Positions 45,520-56,158 of a DNA stretch of 64,000 bases are shown piece by piece. The notes beneath the pieces are model-generated. The model was not told the DNA's origin, searched no databases, and was given only the letters and a program-made list of their open reading frames with translations. Origin of the DNA: Papaver somniferum (Eukaryota; Streptophyta; Magnoliopsida; Ranunculales; Papaveraceae); the NCBI RefSeq assembly GCF_003573695.1, contig NC_039358.1, positions 197,125,192 to 197,189,191 on the forward strand, written 5' to 3'. Within the stretch, counting starts at the first letter, position 1. The number at the start of each line of letters is the position of its first letter. A program made the position numbers and the translations under genes.

Positions 45520-46341
45520 TGATATATGGGGGCGTAAATGGGGTTACTTAATGGACACTTGGGAGTCTATTATTGGGACATAATTCTTGTATCGTGAACT
45601 TAGACGTTTAATCACAAACAAGTACACTGTTTACATGTATATCTCAATCGATCGAATTGAGGTTGATTACATACCTGGGAGGGAGTAGTGGTGTGGTTTC
45701 CATTACTTTTTACTATTCCTCCATTGGTAATCTTTTAAAGCTTTTTGTTCTCGGCTTCTTCAGATATTTCAATAATTGGATCCAGAGGAAGAGTGGTTGT
45801 CTCACTCACACCACCAAAACGTGAACTGCGTGGCTTTAGCTGGGTTTAACCCAGCAGGCAATAAAAAATATCCTACTTTATACCAGATGACCCGCGCACC
45901 AGTTGGGGCAACCCAGAATTTACTAAATGTTTGAAGGACTTGAAGGAAATATAGTAAATTTAAAAAAAAAAAAAAAGTGTAACTTTACCAGAAGAACTAA
46001 AAATAGCACAGTTACTAATTTTTGTGTTCTTTAATAATACTGAGCAAAGGCATTTCCATAGGCATCGTTCAATTTCCCCTCGTCAAAATCGGACGATTTT
46101 GACCCAATAACCAACTCGTTCACTTGTTCTTGACTAGGTTCCGTTTCCTTCCCTTGCAACATAAATTACAGACCCTTGTTTTTGTTTGTTTAGCCAGTTT
46201 ATTCTTTCCACCAATTTCTCACTTCCTCTTAATGTTATACTGATGGAGGTCGAAAATATTCCTAGTGGAATCACTAGTCTTTTTTATAAAGCTGGTTGGG
46301 TAGACTCAACCAGTCCGATTCAAACTTTGTCAAATTTCTTA
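45520..46341. other. Intergenic, no gene recognised
   Basis: Contains a poly-A run at 45961-45975 and short frames only. The frame at 46186-46410 runs into the MITE and has no motif. Confidence 0.5.
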
Positions 46342-46709
46342 GAGCATCTCCAACGGCACATCCTCAACTTCCTATTAATTAGGCCACATAGGATTTATGT
46401 GATTTTTTGACAAAATTGCTACTCCAACGGCAATGTTAAAAGAGAATGTGAAGATTACATGGATGGTAATTATCTAGACATCCTCAGTCATCCTCTAGTT
46501 TTGGAGGTTGTCTTAGAGGATGTGAATATCCTAATCATCAATATCTAAGATTAGGATTAACTACTTAATTATTTTCAACCAAAATAAGTTAAAAATTTTA
46601 TGGTTGGAGATGAATAATTTTCACCCCTTAAGTTAAGGGAATTTTGGTTTCACATCCCGTGAAAAAAGATTACCTGTGAATTCACACCAAGTTCCCGTTG
46701 GAAATGCTC
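46342..46709. mobile_element. Tourist-like (PIF/Harbinger) MITE 1
   Basis: 368 bp. Inverted ends GAGCATCTCCAACGG ... CCGTTGGAAATGCTC, flanked by TTA on both sides. The 3-bp TTA duplication and these ends fit Tourist-like MITEs. Shares its ends and start with MITE 2 at 61931-62234. Confidence 0.82.
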
Positions 46710-46712
46710 TTA

Positions 46713-47194
46713 TGGCATCATATTTACCGTCCCTAATTACCATCCCGAATCCACGTGTATCGGGAACAACTTTACGTCTTTACGCCCATCATATCTTGAT
46801 CATCATGAGTTTCATCATCTTTTGAAGTATTGTAAGTACGTGACACTTCATGAATCGGGTACACGTATTAGAATCTTGTGGCAGATTCTTATCCGGTTAT
46901 CCTCTCTTCATCTGATAGAACATGAGTGAACCCGTAAAAAACCGCAAAGAATTCCTAAAAAGTAGGAGTATAATATATTTTCGGAACCTCCTTAGGGTCT
47001 TACTTTTTTTTTTTATCGGCAAAGAATTGAAACTGAGGTAAGCAAAGTAGCTTACAAATCCTTTTTTATTTTATTACTGGTTGATTTTAATTATTGATTT
47101 TGTTAATTTATTTATTTTAAATTTTATTTTTTACTGATTTTTTTCCCCCTTAATTTTAGATAACTTGAAGAAAACAAAGAAGAAGCAATAAGAC
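46713..47194. other. 5' flank of the F-box pseudogene, no gene recognised
   Basis: A/T-rich, with T-runs near 47007 and 47090-47160. It may contain the former promoter of the F-box gene. Confidence 0.4.
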
Positions 47195-47547
47195 GAGGAA
47201 GAAGGTGAAACTTAGTAGTGTTGTTTTTGATGATATTCATGAAGACATACTTCTGCAAATTACCTGTCAAGTCTTTGATCAAGTTCACCTGTGCTTCTAA
47301 GGTATGGTTTAACTTAATTAATAAAGATCAACAATTTTACAAACATCACTTGGTTGAATCTCGAAAGAAACCAATTCTCATGTTCGCTTACAGATTTTCT
47401 TACTGTATCAGACGGTACTTTGTGGATAAGAAGAAGTACATGGTGGTAATATCCATAACCACAAGGTGCTTATTCCTTATCAAAATATAAACAGTGATAA
47501 AGGTCTCGACTATTGGATTGGGTATGAAAATGGTTTAACTTATTATC

Positions 47548-48012
47548 TGTAGTTGCGGGAAATCCTACAACCACGCCCTTAGTAAAATCTATAGAACAAT
47601 CTAAATAATCATCATAAGAATCATAAGAACTTTCATTAAAATCTTCAAATCAGATACAAAGTTATGAGAAAACCCTAACTTGGGAAGCAAATAATATTTC
47701 TCTCTCCTAAATATCTTGTCTAAGCTCTCAAAAAGATCTCCCCTCTACACAAGGTCGCTTGGCTCCTTATATAAGAGTTTACATAGTGGAGGACAGCTAA
47801 TAAAGCCCCTAATTTCGGATCTGACGTGCGTCAATGTCGCGTAGACTTCACCATCGCCGCGTGGTTTCTTTACTGCCACACAGGTCTTCACATTTTCTTC
47901 GTGACTTAGAGTGGCGTCATCTGGTGAGTCATTCTGGATATGAAGTATGCGGTCGTCTTTGCTCAGTCCAATTTCGCATATCTGATAGGTGTTCAGGTAT
48001 TTTGTACCCACA
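47548..48012 (-). repeat. 3' LTR of element C
   Basis: 465 bp, + strand ends TGTAGTTGCGGG ... GTACCCACA. Adjacent to the purine tract on the minus strand (CATGAGAAGAGGCAAAA), the same PPT type as in A and B. Confidence 0.9.
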
Positions 48013-48531
48013 TTTTGCCTCTTCTCATGTTGCTCTTTTGGTAAAGAGAGTGGTATGAGAAATCTTAAATTATGCTGCCGCACCCATTCATCTTTTCGTA
48101 TTCTTATCTTCCGACACATTCCCGTGATTTTGACGTGACAACTTACGCGTGTCTTTTCAACCACTTACTATCTGACACGTCTCTAATAACCGCTATTCTT
48201 AATCGACATATTAGTGAGAAAGGATCTCTTGGGAATCGGGAGTAAATCTCTTATTTACTGCCAAACGTCTTCCTCCTTCTTCTTTTTACTTTCTTTTCTT
48301 TCTCTGCAACCTTTATCTTCTTCTGCTGAGTTTCTTCCGTTTTCAATAAAGCTTTGACCTGATTATTACCTTTTACTTCGCTTTCTATTTTCATCATTTT
48401 TATCGTTCTTTTTCCTTTACTTTCTTCATTCTCATACTCTTTTTCTCATTATCGGCATCTTGATCATCCTGATTTTGATTGATTTGATCATTTTGAGTAA
48501 TCTTTCATTATCTTGCATTCACATACTGAAA

Positions 48532-51043
48532 ATGCCTCTTAAAGCTGGTTGGAAGAATGATAGAGAATTCAAAAGATTAAAGGTCGAATTTGGTCAAAGA
48601 GGCTTCTCACTATCCATCCCTCCTGGATCAGAACCTTCTTCTACGCTTGGTCTTGAATGGTTTTCGCTTGATCAGTAGAACGATCAGAAGATCATTATTT
48701 CAGTGGGACAACTTCTTGCTGGTCTTCCTATTCCCCTCTATAATCATCAAACTCCTCTGTTTTATGATATTCTTTCCGATGCGATATTTTCGCGCGGCAT
48801 ATTTCGGTTGAGTTGTGACTGTATCAGGATAGTTATAGAATACGCTCGTCGTGCGGCAGGATTAGAATCCATTTATCCAATAGAAGTAAGAAATCCAGAA
48901 TACGCCCATAAGGAGATCAACCATACGGATTATACAGTTGGAATTTCTTCAATCACTATGATGTTTCCATTATGAAGAATGAATCATTTCGATGGGGCAT
49001 TCGCTTGACAAGAAGGGACGGTGTCGCGGAATACGAAAGGATCATGCGTGATGTCGATTTTCATGACTCTACTAATAATTCTGCTCGTAAATCAAAAGAT
49101 ACTCGTTGGGTGGAGTATCCTATTGTTTTGGCGGGTCCTTACATAACTGGCAGAAGCGAAGATGGTTCAACTCTTCCCCTACATGCGGGTTTTCTCGCTT
49201 AAAATCCTTGGGAGTTTAAATGGCCCGAGGAAGCTAATGTGGTATGCTACCTTTGACTTTGTTTATCTATTTACCTCCTTCCTTTTATCTTTCGTTTCTC
49301 TTATCACTTCTTTTGGTTTTTGGCAAGAAGACAAAGAAAGCTAATAAAAATTTGCCTCATGTGTCACCTTCGCATGATAATGAAGTAAGAAATACTCTTT
49401 GTTTCATTTTAACAATATTGTTGCCTCTGTTTCTTATCTCTCATTATTCGCGTAGGTGGTAGCTGGAGGCACTAAGGGTAAGAATAAAATTAGGTCCAAA
49501 AAAACCACCTCTAAATCTTCTTTCAACCCAAAAAGCGAAAGGCTCCTTCTCCCTCTCCTTCTTATTCTGAAGATGATACTCTCCTTCTCCCTAATAACCC
49601 TGAGTCTGAGTCCTCTATGGGACAGTTGTCAAGTGTTTTCTATGACACATTATGTGGTGTTGATAATACCTCACTGGGCCGTGCTTGTGAAGCGGTGGTT
49701 AAGATATGTGACGCCCATTCTTTATGTCGCGAATCTCTTCGGGGAGTTGCCTCTGCATTGAATCCAAATTTTCAATTTGCAATTGGATCTTTGGTTAGTA
49801 TTCTTCCTGTGCGTCATTCTTCGCTACTAATTTAATATGATTCTATATCTTTTATTGATTCTTTCGCTTTCCTTTTATTAATGCAGTACGCCCGTATGTC
49901 TCATGCTGTCACTTCTGATCTTCAAAGGAATATTCGCACTCTGAAAGCAGAAAATACCAAGCTCAAGGGAGATTACTCTTCTAGATCCAGCCGCGTGGAA
50001 GAACTCCTCAATAAAAATGATCAATTAATTGGTATGTATCTTTTCCTCATTCTTTATTCTTTGTCATTTTCGTTCTTCTTTTAATTGTCCGTTCTTGCAG
50101 AAATTTACAACTTATCTCGAGGCCATTCACTACCCCGTTGATGATGAAATCCTTCTAGAACATCTTAATTCTTCTTTAAATAACATTGTTGACGTTGACA
50201 TAGAAGCTTTTAACCCAGTGGAATTGAAGTATAAATATGAAATTCTTAAAGCTGAACATAGGAGCATGTTATCCGCTTGCAATAGATTTAGGCGTCGTTA
50301 TCGTGAATCCAAAGGATTGATTAAAGTTTTGGAAGCGAAAAATAAAAATCTTGTAACTGAGAAGGATAATATCACCCTCAACGGTGCGAAGGCTTTAAAG
50401 GAGTTTCATGATGTTAATATCCAAGTTCAAATGGAAAGAGATCGGGCTATAAGCGAAAAGAACACGCTGATAGAGCGAGATAATATGATTCACTCTCGAC
50501 TTCTTATAGAAAACGATGTTGAATTATAGCGGGATGCTAGAGTTATTGATAATTCTAGGAATGATTTAGTTGTAACCGTTAGCCTCGAGTCTGATCATGT
50601 TGAATTGGTTGAGGCTATTCTTACTAAAAAAGAAGGTTGTTTATTATTCTTATCCATTTTTTATTTCCTGAATGACATTTTTATGTGGCTTTAACCTTCT
50701 GATTTTCTGTCGCAGATGATGAGAAGAAGTATCTTGAGAAAATTGAGAATCTAGAGGCGAGATGTTTCGCTCGTGACTCTAAGTACCGCAGAAAAAGATG
50801 AGTGTCACTGTTTCCAATTTGAGCAAGGATGTTGTTCGCGTTCGTGACGCGGCTGTTAAGAAAGTCTGCATCGATAATAACATTCCTCTGTCAAATTATA
50901 ATTTCACTGAAGTTTCTCCTAATGAAGAAGGTTCTGACATCTCTGCTAGTGAGGGAGAATATGAGGAATATGAAGAGACTGATGAGGAGGGCAGTGGTTC
51001 TGAGGCTGAGGAGGGTAATGAAGATGACATAGGTGGGAAATAG
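48532..51043 (+). pseudogene. Reverse-strand gene of element C: globular domain, coiled coil, acidic tail
   Basis: Six exons on the + strand, opposite to gag: 48532-49241, 49328-49384, 49456-49793, 49887-50031, 50101-50635, 50716-51043, all GT-AG. Starts MPLKAGWKNDREFKRLKVE. Exon 1 has the globular domain with GQLLAGLPIPLYN, LFYDILSDAIFSRGIFRLS and EYARRAAGL. It is broken by TAG 48676-48678 (Trp expected), a 1-nt loss near 48944 and a TAA at about 49201. Exon 2 opens with basic KTKKANK. Exon 3 ends in SALNPNFQFAIGSLV. Exons 4-5 are coiled coil (a TAG at 50527). Exon 6 ends in an acidic tail (ISASEGEYEEYEETDEEGSG). Intron positions and several motifs match B. Function unknown. Confidence 0.72.
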
Positions 51044-51049
51044 TTATTC

Positions 51050-52800
51050 TTTCTGAAGATCTTTTCTCTCTTTTCACACTTGTAAATTCTTTGTCAGTTC
51101 TTTGTATATCGGATATTTCCTAGTCTCTGAGACTTTTTCTTCAATGTGAATTTCTAAGAATTTGATGCTTCTTTAGTGTAAATTCTCCTCTTGTTACACC
51201 TGCTCTTATTAAAAAATGAAAAGCAAAGTACCGTTCTTTTCAAAAGTTGGAGTTAATCATGTGGTAATAACGTATTGTTGTGGTAATAGTTTGTTGCATA
51301 TTCATTAATAATAATATATAACACATGCGTGAATCTACCATATGGGGGCGAGTAACACTCTTTTATATGCTTGCATTCCCATTCTTGCCTCTGTTATTCG
51401 CCACAAGATGATTGAGTTATGCAGATATTATGTAGTACAATGTGTGAATTTTCATTTATTCATGGAAATTGATATATGTAAAGTTATCATGTATGTGTGT
51501 ATCTGCCTTGTGCGTATTTCATTATGCGGTAATCTATCATTTATTTATTCACATACTTCGTTTATACAACTAAATAATTTAATTTCATGTCTGAATTACC
51601 TTTTCTTTACCTTTCCCTACGAATGTGTCTTTGTTTTCTGCCTCAGCTATATTCTGTTTTATTATTTCGCGTCTATACATCCTCCTATTTCTTGTCTTTG
51701 GATTGTATAAGTGGATTATCTTTGAGCTCCTTTGTTTCCTGCAAAGTAATGTTAATCTTCGATTTTATTGTGAGGTCTTATTTTCCTCCCTAATTAGAGG
51801 TCTTATTTTGCCTAAGGTATTCTTTTCTTTTGTTCGGCGAAATCCCAGGCGGTCTTTACATTTTCATGCAATGACCCATTGATCTCGCCTTATCATCTTC
51901 TCGTATTATTGCCTCTACAGGATATATTGACGAGCAAATACGACAAGTCTTATTACCCCCCATGAGTAAAAAGCCGCATGATATTTGCGTCTTTTGACAC
52001 AACTCAGCTCCCTAATGGAGGGTGTCGTCCTTATATTCCCCCTGGCTGCCCCTTCAAGGAAGCTTACCTCTACCAGGTTAGGGTGGGCTCTTCCATCCAG
52101 TGATGCAACAATCAGTTGTTTTTCCGGCCTCTTATCCCTCCGCCGATATGGCTTGTGGTTACGAGACCGCACTCTAAATGGGGTTTCTTGAGGAGCAAGT
52201 GCATCATAGTCAAGAGTTGTCAAGAGCGGCAAGGTACGCCCCAGATGCCCCAGGTACTCTTGACTCAACCGTGTACCCGGCGCCCTAATCGAGTTTTTGC
52301 ACTCCTTAGGAGAGACCTTGTCACCTTAATCTTTCGACTAAGGCGCCTCTCCTAGATGGGCTTTCATTTCACCCCAAATCTCCATGACTCGGGTTTCAGG
52401 GTCGGTGTAGCTTTCCCCCAAGTCATGCTTACTAGATTTTCCCCAATTATGACGTGTGTTAGGTCTTATTTTTGCCTCTTGTTGTATATACGAACTAGGG
52501 TGCACACCACAATTGGATGCCTAGGCTCCCTAGTTAAATTCTTTTTTTTTCTGTGGCCTTCTATTAAGGTCTTATTATAAGGTCTTATTTTTGCCTTTTT
52601 CTGATATGATATAACTGATGTGCATAAAAAAGAAGAACTTTTTCATTTGCATTTATACTCTTGATTAGTATAATTCTGATGTCTTCTATCTTTATTTATT
52701 CTCTTACATAATAGCTACCTCTTAAAGAACTTTATATTTGAGATAACTTGTTTATTTCTTTCGCCTTCTATGCTTCATTGAGTTCGCGTATGCTTTCCAA
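51050..52800 (-). other. Spacer of element C, conserved with A and B
   Basis: No gene called. The part 51770-52620 is the inverted equivalent of 1-860 and 17430-18300. Complementary segments GTCAAGAG 52219-52226 / CTCTTGAC 52257-52264 and GGTAC 52233-52237 / GTACC 52273-52277 are interleaved as in A and B. Confidence 0.6.
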
Positions 52801-52809
52801 TATCTTTAT

Positions 52810-53148
52810 TCACATACATTCTATTTCTTGTGGCGTGCTATGACTGCCGCATGGACCATATTTCTTCAAATACACTTGGTTCCAAAGTTGACCAGATGGA
52901 TTTCCTTCCTTGTTATCTGTTAATTCATACATTTCATCTCCCACAACTTTCTTGATCCTGTATGGTCCATCCCATGTGTTCTCCAAGCTTCCTTTACTAT
53001 TTCTCTGGTAGGGCGGTTTTTGCCTCAACACCAATTCACCTTCCTGAAATTCAGTCTTTCTGATTCTCTTGTTGCATTCATGCGCGGAAATTACCGCTTC
53101 AGCATTGATCTTGTTAACTTGTCCACTTTTGGACACAACATCAACCAT
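52810..53148 (-). pseudogene. Integrase C-terminal tail of element C
   Basis: About 112 codons. EFQEGELVLRQKPPYQRNS, NTWDGPYRIKKVVGDEMYEL and GQLWNQVYLKKYGP match the tail that follows the integrase core in Gypsy elements (compare D: FVEGQYVLRTIPRYQQ ... TWGGPFIIHDVAGNGSYYL ... WNAKWLKPYFP). No DDE core precedes it; the upstream neighbour is the protease. It is therefore a remnant left by an internal deletion, or a domain kept for another purpose. Confidence 0.8.
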
Positions 53149-53196
53149 TAGCCTTTCACCTCTTTCGCCTTCTCGTATTTCCTTTTTTCAATCTCT

Positions 53197-55700
53197 TCAC
53201 TTGTTTGCACGCTCTTCACTTTTATCGACATCAATCTCATGGCAACTCTTTTCCTCGATCAGATCCCCTCTTATTACTCCTACACCTTGAGGCAAAGGAA
53301 ACTTGATGCATTGATGGAAGGTTGAAGCCACATCCTGAATGTTGTGTAACCATGGTCTTCCTATCAAGGCATTATACGGAGATTCCACATCAACCACGTA
53401 GAATACTATTTCCGTGGTTATGCTCTTAAGTGGGATTCACATCGTTATCTCCCCTTTTGGTTTATTTGCCGAACCTTTGAAACCATAAATTTTGTAAGTT
53501 GATGGTATAAGTATATCGACTGAACTACCAGGATCTATCAGTATTCTATTTATAGCCCATGTGTTTGCATCATCCTCTACATCTTCATCGGCTTTTGCTT
53601 TTGGGTTGATTTCCAACTTGACCACTAATGGGCTCTCGTGCGGTTCTCCACCTCCTGGTACTTCTTCTGCGGTAAAAGAAATAGGTTGTTTTTTCCAATC
53701 TTTCAGTGGTGATACCTTTGCCAGGTTGATTATCTCTCTTCCATCACTATATCTTGCATAAACTCTTCTTAGGACATTATCGTGGAAATCTTCTATGCTT
53801 CTGAAAGAATGTATTATCGAATTGCAATATAAATTCTTCGCCTTCGCTCCTACTTCCATCATATACGTATTCTTTCCTGTCTCCATACCTGGTGCATGCC
53901 CTTCTAGTGGTGGTGGTAGATTATGTTGCGGTTGCACTAGAAAGTGGTTTAGTTTCCCCTGATCAATCATTCTGAGTATAATTTTCTTTATATTTCTGCA
54001 GTCGCTAGTGGTGTGACCGTGGAAACGATGATAAGCACAGAATTCTCTACTTCTCCTCCCTGGTGGTGGTTCATTTCCCATATTTGGCGGCTCTGGTATG
54101 TCTTCCATTAAAGTTACCGCTTCCCAGATTTTTTCTATGACGGTGTTTAGATGCGGCATCTTTATTTGTTCCCAGACCACTTTATTACCTCCTGGGCCTT
54201 GGTTATAATATTGCTTTTCCCCTCCATAACCTTCTGGTTGGTTATCAAGCCTTTGAATCTTGTTATTTCCTCAACGATCATTGAATTGTTTTTCTCTATA
54301 CTCTCTTTCAAACTCTTCTTGATGTCTACTGCCCATGGCTACTAGCTTTTGCTCTTCTTCCATTACCTTCTTTCCTTGACTCCCTTGGGATGTACTTGCA
54401 ACGGCATTTGTTGTTCTTGGAAGTAGACTGGCATTCCCTTCTCTTGCGTTCGTTACCGCAACTGGGTAGTACTCCATTTCTCTTTGTTTTTCTTTAAGAG
54501 CGATGTATTCTTCCTGGAACTCGCGTAACTCCGCCATGGTTATTAAATCTTTTGTCCTAAAGATCTGCGTATACAATAGATCTGTAGGAAAAAGTGAATT
54601 AATGAAGGCTAGTATAAGGTTTCTCTCATCTACTCGTCCGGCCATTTCACTACACATGCTCCTCCAACACGTGGTTAAGTTGCGCAAGCTCTCATTGATT
54701 CTTCTGTATAAGCTGAACACCTTTTCGATACCTGGTCTTAGCACGTTATTGCTGATGCATTGTCCTAAGAAGATATTTTGTAAGTGATGAAATGATCGAA
54801 TGGTCCTATTGGAAATCCTTCAAACCATTGCAAGGCTTCCCCTGTCAGGCTCTCCGAAAAATATTTACATAACACCGCGTCATTTTCCTCCCACTGTAAT
54901 AGGGATCGGCTATATGCCCTTATATGCTGCACTGCACATGTGGTTCCATCAAAGATGTTAGTAAATACAGGTAGGCTGCATTTAGGCGGTACTACTACGA
55001 GTTGTATATGTCTTGCGAATGGTGTTTTTCCCGCTTCCTCTATTGCTTCATCTAATTGTCGCCTACCGCCATCTCTTCGCGCCGTCATCATTTCTCTCAT
55101 TTCTGCTAATTCTCTAAGGATTTCTTCACTCATGATTTGGTTTGCATCTTGTTGCATGGGTCTTTTCAACCCTGCTTTCCTTGCTCTGTTATCATGTCTA
55201 TTTTGACGCACAGCCTCTTGTATCTCTCTCGCTTCAGCATCATCTCTTCTTCGTCTGCGTCTTTCTCTTTCATCCCTTGCATGCATCTGTGCGGCATTAT
55301 TCCTTTCATCTTCCTCTGCGCGGTCATGTTGATTTCTTAACATTTCTCTTCCTTGCAATTTAATTCTTCCCTGTTTTTCATCATCTTCATCATCCTGGTC
55401 ATGATGTGTGGGATAACGTTCGCCTTTTTGTTTACGTCTATTGCCTCTGTAACCCTCTTGCATGCGGTAATTATCGCCCTGTTGTACGTACCGATCACCA
55501 GCTGGTTGTTGCTCTACGCGATATCTACCGCGTTGGCCCTGTATGTTATCATCTTCTTAAAAAATTTCAACAATGTTATCTAAAGGTTGTTCTTGTCTGG
55601 AATCTCTTCGACTAGATTGGCTACGTCTTGACGTACTCCTTCTTGTCCTTGACCTTGAGCTTGCACGTGTTGTGATTCTTGATCTTTGATCCTGTAATCT
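53197..55700 (-). pseudogene. gag capsid, nucleocapsid and protease of element C
   Basis: Read from 55700 down. An Arg/Ser-rich stretch (TTRASSRSRTRRSTSRRSQ) is followed by a charged Arg/Glu/Asp helix (55463 on). The capsid core has LLQWEENDAVLCKYFSESL and WFEGFPIGPFDHF, then a frameshift near 54770-54745 and the capsid C-terminal half (54744-54271). The nucleocapsid knuckle CAYHRFHGHTTSDC and the protease active site ILIDPGSSVDIL lie in 54180-53437. SPYNALIGRPWLHNI lies in 53397-53197 after another stop. The protease active site has DPG where D has DGG. Broken at several places, but much less decayed than B. Confidence 0.85.
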
Positions 55701-55706
55701 TATGTT

Positions 55707-56158
55707 TGTAGCTGCATCTTTTCTGATGCCTACACCCATGATGATCTTAACCATCAAAACATACAGTAACACACATAAAAGAAGATAAAGTGCAGAAATG
55801 TAAAGGGAGACAGATCTTTTTACGTGGTTCGGTCAATTGTCACCTACATCCACAGATTTCACTATGTTGTGAGGTGTTTACAAGATCTCCATTGGAGAGG
55901 CTCACATGAAGCTCTATGGAAGAAGAAGGAGGCTAGCCTTAGCTAGAGCGACCATCTAAAGATCAGACCCCCACTTCCCTATTTCTCTTTCTCTTTTATA
56001 GGGTAGGTGGTTATATCAATTACAAATACGCCCTTAGGGATGACTAGATAGGATAAGACTAAGTGGTTGGGTATACATTGTGTATATGGTTACATTTTAG
56101 TAGGATACTTCGGCTTCTAATCTTGCGCCACTTAGCGAGCTCATCTTTTGCCCTCACA
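55707..56158 (-). repeat. 3' LTR of element E
   Basis: 452 bp, + strand TGTAGCTGCATC ... CCCTCACA. Confidence 0.9.
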
